A DNA stretch of 64,000 nt from Maridesulfovibrio sp. (GCF_963678865.1 NZ_OY787459.1:1020501-1084500); one strand, 5' to 3'; positions 37,591 to 47,206 are shown, counted from the stretch's first letter. The notes: generated by a model from the letters alone, not told the origin. Program-made: numbers and translations.

Positions 37591-38181
37591 CTAATAAGTC
37601 AAGCGAAACTGGGCTCTTCTGTTTTTTGCCCATGCGGTTTCGTTATGACCGGGATCAAGAGGATCTTCTTCGCCGAAACTGACGATGCTCAATCTTTCAG
37701 GCCCCACTCCAAGCAGGATGAGGAACTCATAGGCTGCACGAGCGCGTCGTTCGCCGAGAGCGAGGTTATATTCTTCAGTACCGCGCTCATCACAATAACC
37801 TTCTATGATTAAGGTCACATTGTCGAACTTCTTAAGAAGCTCAGCCTTCTGCTGCAGTAACGGGCGGTATTCCTGTTTAATTTCAAAAGAATCGAAATCA
37901 AAGTGAACCATGTTACCAAGTTCTACAACAGCATCATTAAATTCCTTTTTAGCAGCTGCAGCCGTACGCTCTTCTTCCAGGGCCTGCTCCTGAAGAGCCT
38001 GTTCCCTTTCCAGACGAGCCTGCTCATCTTTATTGAGCTGATCTTTGTTCTGCTGTTCAGCCATTCTTTCCTCTACAGCAGGGCTGGCGGCGGAAGACTC
38101 AACACGCTTTTTGGAACAACCGGTCCCCAGACCGGCAATCAACATGAATACTACACACAAAATTATCGCTTTAGCTCTCAT
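37591..38181 (-). CDS. pal: Peptidoglycan-associated lipoprotein
   Basis: Outer-membrane lipoprotein of the Tol-Pal system that tethers the envelope during division. The signal peptide ends at a lipobox (LIAGLGTGC). A helical, Glu/Gln-rich linker (about 35-85) precedes the OmpA-like domain, with IIEGYCDERGTEEYNLALGERRA and SFGEEDPLDPGHNE typical of Pal. GGAGG precedes the start. It lies 240 bp downstream of tolB, a gap large enough for its own promoter. Confidence 0.94.
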   Translation of the reverse strand: MRAKAIILCVVFMLIAGLGTGCSKKRVESSAASPAVEERMAEQQNKDQLNKDEQARLEREQALQEQALEEERTAAAAKKEFNDAVVELGNMVHFDFDSFEIKQEYRPLLQQKAELLKKFDNVTLIIEGYCDERGTEEYNLALGERRARAAYEFLILLGVGPERLSIVSFGEEDPLDPGHNETAWAKNRRAQFRLTY

Positions 38182-38420
38182 TTGCCCTCCTGAATAAGGA
38201 ACTTTTAGGACAGGAGTTTGTCCACGCTAAGAAATACTACACTAAATTAGACTTCCAATACAATGACCCTAAAGTGTTTTGTAAAAAAATCAAGTCATGA
38301 CTGCAACAAAACAGTTAAACAATTCCTTTGGTGCGATGCCCTAAAATAAATCAATGTTTGTTTTAAAGATATAATATTTTAACTTAAAACGCATATCCAT
38401 TAATTTAATGGACACACTGA

Positions 38421-39791
38421 TCACGACTTATGGGCCTTACCCCATGCAGGGGCCTTCGCAACACCGTTCCCTGTAGGCACCAGCATGGCCGGATCTCCAT
38501 GGCGGGTGGTCAGGTAAATTTTATACTTACCATTTCTACTGGAAGCGAAAGCTATAAAATACCCGTCCGGCCCGAAAGCCGGTTCTTCATCATTCCCGGG
38601 GCCGAAAGTCAACTGTCTTTCAGTCCTGGTTTTCAGATCATGCACAAAAATGCGATGACCTAAAGGAGTCTGACGGGAAAAGGCCACATAACGGCCATCC
38701 GGGCTTATGGTCGGGTTGGTGTTATACTTGCCCTCGGTCGTTACCCGCGTGACAACACCGCTTTTCATATCCAGAAGAAAAATATGTGGATTGCCGAACC
38801 GGGCAGAAGTGAAAACCATTTTTTCACCGGTGCGGTCAAAGTCTGGTGAGACTTCTATAGCCCAACTCTTGGCCAGCGCCTTCTTCGGTTTGTAATTACC
38901 GTTAATCAGAAAAATATCTGAATTACCGTTCATGGTCAGTGTAGCAGCCATATTTCCGTCCGGCAGAAACTCCGGACCGATAACGGTATTCCCTGGAAAA
39001 CTTTTCTGATCAATCTTTCCGGTAGCCCGGTCCCAGACACAAAGCAGGTGCTGGCGAGATCCCAGACGGGTAAAAACCAATCTGTTCCCATCCGGGGACC
39101 AATTGGGACTCAGGTTTATACCTCCAAGGGAGCTTATCTGCCTGAGATTGCGGCCCTGCGGACTTACCGTGTAGATTTCCTTATTCTTCCCCACCTTGCG
39201 CACAAAAGCGATGGAGGATTCGAAGAATCCATCCCTCCCGGTCAGAATCCGCATTAGATGCGAACTGAAACGGTCTGCAATACGGGGCAGCACTTCCTCG
39301 GTTACCATAGAATATTTCTTGCCAAGGATGGTACGCCCGTTAAAAGTTCCAATACAACGGATGAGCAGGTTCTTCTCGCCGTTCGGACGAATTTCCCAAC
39401 CGGTTGTCAGAGCAAGGTCAACCTTGGAAAGCCTGAGCGGTTTGATATCTATATCTCCGGGACGTACGCCACGAGAAGGATCTCCGCCCAGAATGTCGGT
39501 GATCGGTACGATGTTCAAAAAAGGCAGGTAGGCGAGATCCTGGGCAAGATCATTGTTGAAAGTCCATGCTTCTGCTGGAAGAGGAAGATCTTTTTCCTTG
39601 GAATTCTTATATTTTCCTGCCTGCACAGTCTTGGGAGGCAGCAGAATGATATTCACCTTGCGCTGTCCCGGACCGTAAATATCCACGGTAAGGGTATCCG
39701 CAGCAAAAAGGTTTCCGGCAGCAAGCAGCAATAGCAACATTACGGCCAGCAACCCGAAAACGTATTTTATACTTAACTTAAATCTTTTCAT
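38421..39791 (-). CDS. tolB: Tol-Pal system protein TolB
   Basis: Periplasmic beta-propeller that relays between TolA and Pal. A signal peptide (YVFGLLAVMLLLLLAAGNLFA) precedes an N-terminal domain (about 30-160) and WD40-like PD40 repeats with the recurring SPDGxxxxF pattern (NLSPNWSPDGNRLVFT, SPDGRYVAFS). I set the start at 39791, just after the tolA stop; the open frame extends 34 codons further but would overlap tolA. Confidence 0.93.
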   Translation of the reverse strand: MKRFKLSIKYVFGLLAVMLLLLLAAGNLFAADTLTVDIYGPGQRKVNIILLPPKTVQAGKYKNSKEKDLPLPAEAWTFNNDLAQDLAYLPFLNIVPITDILGGDPSRGVRPGDIDIKPLRLSKVDLALTTGWEIRPNGEKNLLIRCIGTFNGRTILGKKYSMVTEEVLPRIADRFSSHLMRILTGRDGFFESSIAFVRKVGKNKEIYTVSPQGRNLRQISSLGGINLSPNWSPDGNRLVFTRLGSRQHLLCVWDRATGKIDQKSFPGNTVIGPEFLPDGNMAATLTMNGNSDIFLINGNYKPKKALAKSWAIEVSPDFDRTGEKMVFTSARFGNPHIFLLDMKSGVVTRVTTEGKYNTNPTISPDGRYVAFSRQTPLGHRIFVHDLKTRTERQLTFGPGNDEEPAFGPDGYFIAFASSRNGKYKIYLTTRHGDPAMLVPTGNGVAKAPAWGKAHKS

Positions 39792-39807
39792 AATTATAAA
39801 ACCTGAC

Positions 39808-40746
39808 CTACTGATCGAGATCGTGCAGGTTAAAGTTAACAACAATGGTTCTGATAGAATTTCCCGGAGGCTCGGGAAGCACTTCGGTATCACGCAATGC
39901 GGTCATTACCGAGTCATCAAAATCAGCATTGCCTGACGAATTCAGCAGCTTTATGTTGCTGATTTCACCGTTTGATTTCAACTGAATCTGTATCTGGGCA
40001 ACCAGATTATCTTTCTGTCCGAAAACAGGATAGCGCCAGTTTTTTCGCACCGCCTCCATAACAATGGAAGCATAAACCTGAACCAACCCGGAAGCACCGG
40101 CAGTACCATCTGCCGATCCGGTTACAGCTGTTGCTTTAGCACTCTCGGTGAGAGATGCCAGATCACTGGCAACAGCCTGCCTTTCTGCCTTTTCCTGTTT
40201 TTCCACCAGCTTTGTAAGGGAGGCTAGGTCGGCAGCCAGAGCGTCCTCTGCCGAAACTTCAGGTTTCTTTTGCTCTTTTTTAGAAGGTGTCTTTGCCGCA
40301 ACTTTTGTCTCTGCCTTTTTCGGTGGTTCCGTCTTTTTGACCGGTTGCTCGACCTTTTTTTCCGGCTTTTTCTTTGTTGTAGTCTCTACTTTTTTGGATG
40401 AAATTTTCTTGGTTTCCGGTTTTGGTTTGGCTTTCGGCTTGGGAGCAGGCTTGGGAGCTGCCTTTGGAGCAGTAGTTTTAGCTGTTTCTGGCTTGGCCTT
40501 GGGTACCGCTTTTGGTTTGGCATCTGGAATAGCAACAGCGTTGGGTTTAGAAAGTTTCGGAGTTGTCTTGGCAGGAGCTTTTTTGACAGCAGGTGCAGAA
40601 GGCAAAGGAGCAAGGCTGACCAGATCAACCTTGTAAACAGGCATATCAAGTGAGATTCTCACCGGTGGTGAACTTGACCACGTCAGAACCAGAATTACCA
40701 GACCGGCATGGAGCAGTAAAGATATGAAAAGGCCGAGGATTTTCAT
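39808..40746 (-). CDS. tolA: TolA/TonB-like energy-transducing protein
   Basis: Inner-membrane linker with an N-terminal anchor (LGLFISLLLHAGLVILVLTW), a long Lys/Pro/Ala-rich region (about 50-190) and a C-terminal TonB-type domain (VRKNWRYPVFGQKDNLVAQI ... NSSGNADFDDSVMTALR). The TonB-like C-terminus plus position between tolR and tolB identifies it as the TolA of this system. ATG at 40746 is used; the preceding TTG is unnecessary. Confidence 0.92.
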   Translation of the reverse strand: MKILGLFISLLLHAGLVILVLTWSSSPPVRISLDMPVYKVDLVSLAPLPSAPAVKKAPAKTTPKLSKPNAVAIPDAKPKAVPKAKPETAKTTAPKAAPKPAPKPKAKPKPETKKISSKKVETTTKKKPEKKVEQPVKKTEPPKKAETKVAAKTPSKKEQKKPEVSAEDALAADLASLTKLVEKQEKAERQAVASDLASLTESAKATAVTGSADGTAGASGLVQVYASIVMEAVRKNWRYPVFGQKDNLVAQIQIQLKSNGEISNIKLLNSSGNADFDDSVMTALRDTEVLPEPPGNSIRTIVVNFNLHDLDQ

Positions 40747-40774
40747 CAATTAATTCGCCTGTGATATTCCTGAA

Positions 40775-41194
40775 CTATTTCTTTTTCTTTTTTTCCACAG
40801 GTTCGGCAACTACGCCCAGCCTGTCGATTCCGGCAGCCTTGATTTCACCCATGACTTTAACCACTTCGCCGTAAGCCACATTCTTGTCTGCGCGCAGGAA
40901 AAGCATCTTATTCTGCTTTTTAACCAGCTTTTCAAGATGGCCCTGCAATTCGTCAAATCCGACCTTGTACTCATCAAGAAAGATTTCACCCTTATCGCTT
41001 ATTGAGAGCACAAGGTGCTCATTATCCTGCGGCAGGGAACGCACGGTACGGGTCTGCGGAAGATCAACCTCAACCCCTTGAGTCATCAGCGGAGCCGTTA
41101 CCATAAAGATAATCAGAAGCACCAGCATGACATCCACAAAAGGAGTCACGTTGATTTCGGCCAGCATGCCCCGGTTATTGGTGGAAACACCCAT
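40775..41194 (-). CDS. tolR: Tol-Pal stator subunit TolR (ExbD family)
   Basis: Single-pass inner-membrane protein forming the proton channel with TolQ. NVTPFVDVMLVLLIIFMVTAP holds the essential channel Asp (PFVDVML). The periplasmic C-terminus includes VEVDLPQTR and LRADKNVAYGEVVKVMGEIKAAG. The start has GGAG and lies three bases after tolQ. Confidence 0.95.
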   Translation of the reverse strand: MGVSTNNRGMLAEINVTPFVDVMLVLLIIFMVTAPLMTQGVEVDLPQTRTVRSLPQDNEHLVLSISDKGEIFLDEYKVGFDELQGHLEKLVKKQNKMLFLRADKNVAYGEVVKVMGEIKAAGIDRLGVVAEPVEKKKKK

Positions 41195-41197
41195 ACC

Positions 41198-41914
41198 CTA
41201 CTCCTCTGATGAATTTTTCCCGGAAGGCTCGACCCATGCGACTTCGCGCTCAACACGGTTGAGAAAAGTGCCTGCGAAGTTGACCAGCTCGGTCTCGATT
41301 CCGTTCAGTACTCCGAGAAAAAAGTTATAAAAAATGGTTGCCGGGATAGCTACAGCCAAGCCGATAGCTGTGGCGACCAGAGCTTCGGAAATACCGGGTG
41401 CGACCGCAGCCAGTGCGGCGGACTTGGCAGCACCGATGGAATGAAAAGAATTCATGATCCCCCAAACGGTACCGAACAGGCCTATGAACGGAGCACCGTT
41501 GGCACAGGTTGCCAGAAAAGAAAGGGATGAGGTAAGCTTTTTCATTTCCGAGCTGACTTTGCGGCGCAGAATCCTGCGCAGGGTATCCTTGATCAACCTG
41601 CGCTTGTGGCTGGCACTGACCGCAGATTTTTCCAGAACACGATATTCCTTAACTGCTGCGGTTCCGATGCGATTAAGTGGCGAGCTTTCAGTCTTGCTGA
41701 TCTCAGTAAGTCCGGAAGAAAGAGAATCTGCTTCTTCCATAATTTTATTACCCTTAAGAATAAGAGTCCGCGCCCGGCCAAACGAAATCAACTTCCAAAA
41801 AATAATTGTCCAGCTCCAGAGAGACATGGCTGCCAGCAGACAAAGTACACCTTTGACTACAATGGTGGCCTGATCGAGCATAGCGATAATTCCGCCCTGG
41901 GGTAAGAAATCCAT
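41198..41914 (-). CDS. tolQ: Tol-Pal stator subunit TolQ (ExbB/MotA family)
   Basis: Three-helix inner-membrane proton-channel subunit. TM1 is at about 10-35; the large cytoplasmic loop carries KLTSSLSFLATCANGAPFIGLFGTVWGIMNSF, and TM3 contains EALVATAIGLAVAIPATIFYN. The ATG at 41914 is chosen; a GTG four codons earlier lacks a ribosome site. First of the tolQRAB-pal genes, 60 bp downstream of the sirtuin gene. Confidence 0.94.
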   Translation of the reverse strand: MDFLPQGGIIAMLDQATIVVKGVLCLLAAMSLWSWTIIFWKLISFGRARTLILKGNKIMEEADSLSSGLTEISKTESSPLNRIGTAAVKEYRVLEKSAVSASHKRRLIKDTLRRILRRKVSSEMKKLTSSLSFLATCANGAPFIGLFGTVWGIMNSFHSIGAAKSAALAAVAPGISEALVATAIGLAVAIPATIFYNFFLGVLNGIETELVNFAGTFLNRVEREVAWVEPSGKNSSEE

Positions 41915-41975
41915 ACTGCACCGCACCTTTGTTTTGCCTGCGCGTTAAAGCGTCCGGCATTTTATAAAAACTGTT

Positions 41976-42722
41976 TCAGCTTAAGCTCTGCACAATGGCA
42001 GGCAGAACATCTTCCGCCGCGCCCTGAATAAAAACATCGCTAAACGATGAGTAGGCGGACGGAGCCTTATTTATCTCAATAATTAATCCCCCGGCCTCCT
42101 GTATTCTCGGTGGAATCAAGCTGGCAGGGACAACACCCCCGGAGGTTCCGGTAACAATCACCAGATCGGACTGGTCGGCAAGCTCGAAAGCCGCCTTGTA
42201 AGCTTCAGACGGAATCTGCTCTCCGAAGAAAACCAGATCCGGCCTGATAACCCCTGAACATTGCGGACACCTGACCGGGAGTTCCATATCTTTGTGTATC
42301 TGCTCTGCTGGGTATGAGGAGAAGCACTCCATGCAGTAAAATTCGCTGCAATTACCATGAAATTCAATTACATTCACCGATCCTGCCCGCTGGTGAAGCC
42401 CATCGATATTCTGGGTTATAACACCTTGTATATGATCGCATTTTTCCAGCTCTGCCAACCCCTTATGCCCGGCATTAGGTTCAGCTTTTTTAAGCATGGC
42501 ATCAGTTTCCAGCAGAAACTTCCAGACAGTAACCGGATCGGCTTTCAAAGCCCGGATAGATGCGACCTTCTCAGGATCGTATTTGGACCACAGTCCGCCA
42601 GGACTGCGGAAATCCGGTATTCCGCTGGCAACGGAGATTCCCGCCCCGGTCAAAGCGACGGCACAACGTGCTTTTTTAATCAGCTTTGTTGCCTGCTCTA
42701 TTCCGGGTCCTAATTTATCCAT
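41976..42722 (-). CDS. cobB: Sir2-family NAD-dependent protein deacylase
   Basis: Removes acetyl or other acyl groups from lysine using NAD+. ALTGAGISVASGIPDFRSPGGLW binds NAD, and TQNIDGLHQRAG carries the catalytic His. A zinc ribbon CMECFSSYP ... CPQC is present, and VIRPDLVFFGEQIP and TGTSGGVVPAS complete the site. Position between the PHP gene and tolQ on the same strand suggests co-transcription. Confidence 0.92.
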   Translation of the reverse strand: MDKLGPGIEQATKLIKKARCAVALTGAGISVASGIPDFRSPGGLWSKYDPEKVASIRALKADPVTVWKFLLETDAMLKKAEPNAGHKGLAELEKCDHIQGVITQNIDGLHQRAGSVNVIEFHGNCSEFYCMECFSSYPAEQIHKDMELPVRCPQCSGVIRPDLVFFGEQIPSEAYKAAFELADQSDLVIVTGTSGGVVPASLIPPRIQEAGGLIIEINKAPSAYSSFSDVFIQGAAEDVLPAIVQSLS

Positions 42723-42737
42723 AGTGCAGCCTGTTGA

Positions 42738-43394
42738 CTAAGACCGCTTCATAATTTTCTGGACCAGTTCGCGGGAGTTTTCCTCAGCCTGCGCGTACTC
42801 TTCAATACTGAGCCCCGCACCGAGGGCGATCTTGCGGCGCATTTCAAGTCCCACCAGATCACCGGGAGCATGGGCATCATTATTTATGACCAGCTTGGCC
42901 CCGTGTTTACGGGCAAGATTTGCCACATGCCCGTTGGTCAGGCTGTGACCCTTGCGGGTGGTAATTTCCAGACAGACTCCGTACTCGGCAGCCAGTTTTA
43001 CTTCCACATCGGTAATCAAACCGGGATGGGCCAAAACATCCACCCTGGCCTCAATCGCAGCGAGGTTTGTACCCTCCGCCACAGGCTCTACAATAGTTTC
43101 ACCGTGGCAGACCACAATCTGCGCTCCGGCATTACGGGCATATTCAGTCATCTCACTGATCAGCCCCGGAGGGACGTGGGTTAATTCCACTCCGGCAAAG
43201 ACATCAATATCAAAATAATGACCGTGTTTCTTTGCAAATCTGCAAATATTTTCGAGAATTATATCAATGTTACTGGAGTCGCCATGGTCGGTCATGGCCA
43301 GAGCCCGGTAACCGGCAACTTTGGCCCGTCGGGCCAGTTCAGCCGGAATGAGCTCCCCGTCACTGAAAACTGTGTGGGTATGTAAATCTATCAT
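42738..43394 (-). CDS. PHP-domain phosphoesterase
   Basis: Histidinol phosphatase/PHP superfamily. The metal motifs HTHTVFSDG, TDHGDSSN, GVELTHVPPG, CHGETIVEP, HPGLIT and NNDAHAPGDL are all visible, so it should be active on a phosphate ester or phosphorylated sugar/nucleotide. It is not linked to histidine genes and its substrate is unknown. It lies 10 bp downstream of the bifunctional-nuclease gene in the miaB-to-pal run. Confidence 0.88.
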   Translation of the reverse strand: MIDLHTHTVFSDGELIPAELARRAKVAGYRALAMTDHGDSSNIDIILENICRFAKKHGHYFDIDVFAGVELTHVPPGLISEMTEYARNAGAQIVVCHGETIVEPVAEGTNLAAIEARVDVLAHPGLITDVEVKLAAEYGVCLEITTRKGHSLTNGHVANLARKHGAKLVINNDAHAPGDLVGLEMRRKIALGAGLSIEEYAQAEENSRELVQKIMKRS

Positions 43395-43403
43395 AAATTC
43401 GCC

Positions 43404-43883
43404 TTACATCTTATATTTAAAGTCATCGGGAGAAAGGCCTTCCAGCTCGTCTTCCCAACCGGATTTTTTTTCCATCTTTTCCTCAATGTCCTTTGTTCCG
43501 GCCACATCAAGAACCTTGTTGGATACCCGCACAGGACAGCCCGCACGCACAGCAAGGGCCACGGCATCGGATGGACGAGAATCAATTGCCACCATTTCAC
43601 CTTCACGGCGGACCATTATTTCAGCGTAAAAAGTGCCTTTTTCAATATCAACGATATCAACGGAAACAATTTCACCGCCGAATGTAGCAATGGTGCTGAG
43701 CAGCAGATCATGAGTCATGGGCCGGGGAAATGAGACCTCGTTAAGCACCATCGAAATTGCCATGGCTTCCATGGCTCCGATCCAGATGGGCAGAACTACG
43801 CCCAGCTCTTCACTTTTCAGGACCAGAACCGGAGTCTCGGTATCGTTCTCCACCGCCAGACCGTAAACCTGCATTTCTACCAT
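43404..43883 (-). CDS. Bifunctional nuclease (DUF151) family protein
   Basis: A 159-residue protein of the BFN/DUF151 family: LPIWIGAMEAMAISMVLNEV, RPMTHDLLLSTIATFGG and IDSRPSDAVALAVRAGCPV are the family core. Plant relatives show RNase and DNase activity; in bacteria the role is unsettled. The start overlaps the miaB 3' end by seven bases and has GGAG, so the pair is translationally coupled. Confidence 0.9.
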   Translation of the reverse strand: MVEMQVYGLAVENDTETPVLVLKSEELGVVLPIWIGAMEAMAISMVLNEVSFPRPMTHDLLLSTIATFGGEIVSVDIVDIEKGTFYAEIMVRREGEMVAIDSRPSDAVALAVRAGCPVRVSNKVLDVAGTKDIEEKMEKKSGWEDELEGLSPDDFKYKM

Positions 43884-45253
43884 GGTTCTCCTACCTTCGC
43901 ACCCACAAGGGAGTGATTCTTGGCTTCAGTGATCTTCACCTTGACCAGTTTGCCTCCGAGCTTCTGCTCTTCACCATAACCTGCAAAGTAAACATTGACC
44001 ACCCGTCCTCCGGGATCTTTACCCCTCCAGGACATGCCGCCAGTCTCCTGTCTTTTACTGGGCCGTTCCAGCAGAACCACGGTATCACGACCGATTAAAG
44101 CCTCTAGACTTTCTCTAGTAATACGGTTTTGCCTTTCCTGCAAGCGGGCAAGTCTTGCCTGCGCAACATCTTCAGGAACTTTCGGTTTCATTTTAACAGC
44201 CGCAACGCCCGGACGGTCGGAATATTTAAAAGAAAAGCTGCTCTCATAGCGCACCCTTTCCAGCATATCCATGGTCTGTTCGAAATCCTCGTCCGTCTCA
44301 CCGGGGAAACCGACAATCAAATCCGTAGTCAGTGAAATATCAGGACAGGCTTTTTTTAGCCCTTCAACTATTCCAAGATAACGCTCGCGATCATATTTGC
44401 GGCCCATTTTCTTCAAAATATTATCCGAACCGGACTGAACCGGCAGATGCAGGCTGGGGCACAGATTAGGCAATTCGCCAAAAGCCTTAATCACTTCCGG
44501 GGCAATGTCCTTTGGATGGGATGTGGTGAAACGGATACGTTCCAATCCCTCTATTGCGGAAATTTTATAAAGAAGCTGCGCGAAACTGATGTCTTCACCC
44601 TTCTTGTCCATACCAAAACTATTCACATTCTGGCCAAGCAGGGTAATCTCGCGAATGCCGGAATTTACAAGATGCCGGCATTCTTTGACCACCGCTTCGG
44701 ATTCGCGAGATTTTTGCCGACCACGGGTATAAGGGACAATGCAGTAAGCGCAGAAGTTATCACAGCCCTGCATGATATTCACAAAGGCCTGACCGGGGAT
44801 GGTGCCGATGCCGGGCGGAATCAGATCAAGATTGGGCTGAACTTCTCCCCCCTCCCGTTCGGGGTAATCTTTGAGGAAATCATTAAGAACGAGACGCTTT
44901 TCATGGTTTGCAGCAAGATCTTCCAGAGCGTCCGGAGCCTGCGCGATGCCGTCACTGCCGAAAACAAGACGCACGTGCGGAAATTTCTCGAGAAAGCCCT
45001 CACCGATCTGCTGCGCGACGCAACCGCCGACAGCAACGAAGCTGCCCGGTTTTTTACACAGCGGGGCCAACCTGCCCAGTACGCTGTAGACTTTCTGTTC
45101 CGGCTTTTCGCGCACGGAACAGGTGTTAATAATAAATATATCTGCTTCAGATTCAGAAACAGCTGTCCAACCACGGCTCTCCATGGCCCGGATCAGCCAG
45201 TCTGAATCGTGAACGTTCATCTGACATCCGAATGTTAGTACTGTAAATTTCAT
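43877..45253 (-). CDS. miaB: tRNA-2-methylthio-N6-dimethylallyladenosine synthase
   Basis: Radical-SAM methylthiotransferase that adds the 2-methylthio group to i6A37 of tRNAs reading UNN codons, including tRNA-Phe. The N-terminal UPF0004 cluster begins FGCQMNVHDSD, with later cysteines in NTCSVREKPE and VGGCVAQQ. The radical-SAM core is GCDNFCAYCIVPYTRG. The TRAM domain is at the C-terminus. Length 458 is typical. It is the first gene of a run extending through bfn, PHP, sir2 and tol-pal. Confidence 0.96.
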   Translation of the reverse strand: MKFTVLTFGCQMNVHDSDWLIRAMESRGWTAVSESEADIFIINTCSVREKPEQKVYSVLGRLAPLCKKPGSFVAVGGCVAQQIGEGFLEKFPHVRLVFGSDGIAQAPDALEDLAANHEKRLVLNDFLKDYPEREGGEVQPNLDLIPPGIGTIPGQAFVNIMQGCDNFCAYCIVPYTRGRQKSRESEAVVKECRHLVNSGIREITLLGQNVNSFGMDKKGEDISFAQLLYKISAIEGLERIRFTTSHPKDIAPEVIKAFGELPNLCPSLHLPVQSGSDNILKKMGRKYDRERYLGIVEGLKKACPDISLTTDLIVGFPGETDEDFEQTMDMLERVRYESSFSFKYSDRPGVAAVKMKPKVPEDVAQARLARLQERQNRITRESLEALIGRDTVVLLERPSKRQETGGMSWRGKDPGGRVVNVYFAGYGEEQKLGGKLVKVKITEAKNHSLVGAKVGEPW

Positions 45254-45336
45254 ACCCGGCTCATACTCTATATGTATATGATGGTAAAGCTTGGGGGGGC
45301 AGCTTTAAAAGTTCTACGCATGAATAAATCCTTTAT

Positions 45337-45380
45337 AAAAAAAAGGGGAAAACTTCTTACCCTCGTAAGAAGCTCTCCCC
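45337..45380 (-). terminator. Terminator of rsfS-gpmI-zinc ribbon
   Basis: GGGGA..CTTCTTAC-loop-GTAAGAAG..TCCCC hairpin, followed on the minus strand by a run of eight to nine U. Confidence 0.85.
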
Positions 45381-45406
45381 TAAATATTTATAATTCTGTT
45401 TGCTTT

Positions 45407-45649
45407 TTAGAAAAAATCGGGATCAACAGCAGCCTTGCCGTTTTCAAGCATGGTTTTGTAAAACCTGACTATCTTTTCATCCACCGGAACTATCGGAAAA
45501 TTCCGACGGCAGGCATCACAGGTAGCCATGGCCGGCTGCGTCGGTGCGATGTATGGAACTTCCCGACCGCAAAACGGGCAGGGAAACATGAAAATCAACT
45601 CCATCCCACTGGGTTTAACCGGAGACAGAGGTTTGCGGCTTTCAGACAT
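45407..45649 (-). CDS. Small zinc-ribbon protein
   Basis: An 80-residue cytoplasmic protein with two CxxC knuckles, FPCPFCGREVPYIAP and ATCDACRRNFPIVP, forming a probable zinc ribbon, followed by a helix (EKIVRFYKTMLENG). No named family is recognised. AAGGAT precedes the ATG, and only three bases separate it from the gpmI stop, so it is co-translated with gpmI. Confidence 0.8.
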   Translation of the reverse strand: MSESRKPLSPVKPSGMELIFMFPCPFCGREVPYIAPTQPAMATCDACRRNFPIVPVDEKIVRFYKTMLENGKAAVDPDFF

Positions 45650-45652
45650 CAA

Positions 45653-47185
45653 TTATCCTTTTAAAAGGTCTTTACCGGTCATTTCTGCGGGAACGGAAAT
45701 GCCCATGAGATTTAGAATTGTGGGTGCTATGTCGCAAAGAGCGCCTTCAGCAGGAGTCTTGCCTTCAAATGCGCCACCGATGAAGACCAGCGGAACATTG
45801 TTCAGGCTGTGTGCGGTCTGCGGTCCGCCGTTGGCATCAATCATTTCCTCAGCATTACCGTGGTCGGCAGTAAGGAAAATGGCTCCCCCCTGCGCTTTCA
45901 CTGCTTCTACAATTCTGCCGACACATGTGTCAACGGTCTCGCAGGCCTTGATTGCTGCCGGGATGATTCCAGAATGCCCGACCATGTCAAGGTTGGCGAG
46001 GTTGCAGATGCACAGCGGATAGTTCGGCAAAGCATCAATGAGTTTGTCAGTTACTTCCTCAGCACTCATCTGCGGCTTGAGATCGTAAGTAGCAACTTCA
46101 CGCGGGGAAGGCACAAGAATACGATCCTCGCCTTCAAAAGGTTCTTCGCGTCCGCCGTTCATGAAATATGTCACGTGGGCATATTTCTCGGTTTCTGCAA
46201 TACGCAACTGCTTCAACCCTTTATCCGCTACAACTTCCCCGATGGGGTTGCTGATGTTCAGCGGAGGAAATGCATTGGGAAAAGTAAAATCAGACTCATA
46301 CTGGGTCATAGTTACAAAGCCGCTGAACTCAGGCGCCTTGGGACGATCGAACTCACTGAAATCCTTCACAGCAAGCACCCGGCAAAGCTGGCGGGCACGG
46401 TCTGCACGGAAGTTAAAAAAGAACACACCGTCACCATCTTTTAACGTTCCGTCTACACCGGAAAGCAAGCGAGGCTTAATGAATTCATCGGTTTCACCGG
46501 CGGCGTAGGCATCTTCAACGCCCTTGACCGAGTCTGCAACTTCCTGCCCTTCACCGAGAACCAAAGCCTTGTAGGAAAGTTCGTTACGCTCATAGTGCTT
46601 ATCGCGATCCATGGAGTAATACCGACCGGAAATGGAAGCAACTTTACCGGCTCCGATTTCAGCCATCTTATCCACCAGCTTCTGCATATAGTCTTTGCCG
46701 CTGGTGGGAGAGGTATCACGTCCATCCATGAAAGCGTGAACAAAAATTTCCTTGACCCCGGCATCCTTGGCCACTTCAATCAAGGAATAAAGATGATTGA
46801 TGTGGGAATGCACGCCGCCGTCTGAAAGCAGGCCCATGTAATGCAGACGCCCGCCCGCAGCTTTGACATCAGCCATAAGCTTGCTGATCGTCTTGTTGGC
46901 AGCCAACTCGTCTTTCTCAATTGCAATGTCGATACGAGTCATGTCCTGATAAACAACACGGCCTGCTCCGATATTGGTATGGCCGACCTCGGAGTTGCCC
47001 ATGAATCCGTCAGGAAGGCCGACCGCGCGACCGGAGCATTTGAGCTGGGTCCGGGGACAGCTTTCCATCAACCCATCCAGAACGGGAGTGTTGGCAAGTT
47101 TAACTGCGTTACCTTTACCTTCAGGGGCAATTCCCCATCCATCCAGAATAAGCAGGACAGTAGGAGCACCGGTTTGCTCAGACAT
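45653..47185 (-). CDS. gpmI: 2,3-bisphosphoglycerate-independent phosphoglycerate mutase
   Basis: Mn-dependent interconversion of 3- and 2-phosphoglycerate in glycolysis/gluconeogenesis. LLILDGWGIAPEGKGNAV and MGNSEVGHTNIGAGRVVYQD hold the phosphorylated Ser and metal ligands. FVHAFMDGRDTSP, NFRADRARQLC and TADHGNAEEM are the other family motifs. Length 510 is standard. It lies in the rsfS-gpmI-zinc ribbon unit. Confidence 0.96.
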   Translation of the reverse strand: MSEQTGAPTVLLILDGWGIAPEGKGNAVKLANTPVLDGLMESCPRTQLKCSGRAVGLPDGFMGNSEVGHTNIGAGRVVYQDMTRIDIAIEKDELAANKTISKLMADVKAAGGRLHYMGLLSDGGVHSHINHLYSLIEVAKDAGVKEIFVHAFMDGRDTSPTSGKDYMQKLVDKMAEIGAGKVASISGRYYSMDRDKHYERNELSYKALVLGEGQEVADSVKGVEDAYAAGETDEFIKPRLLSGVDGTLKDGDGVFFFNFRADRARQLCRVLAVKDFSEFDRPKAPEFSGFVTMTQYESDFTFPNAFPPLNISNPIGEVVADKGLKQLRIAETEKYAHVTYFMNGGREEPFEGEDRILVPSPREVATYDLKPQMSAEEVTDKLIDALPNYPLCICNLANLDMVGHSGIIPAAIKACETVDTCVGRIVEAVKAQGGAIFLTADHGNAEEMIDANGGPQTAHSLNNVPLVFIGGAFEGKTPAEGALCDIAPTILNLMGISVPAEMTGKDLLKG

Positions 47186-47206
47186 GTTTCTATTCCTCGC
47201 GCAGAT

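Noticed and set aside
44447..45205. 252-residue plus-strand open frame
   Set aside because: Antisense of miaB.
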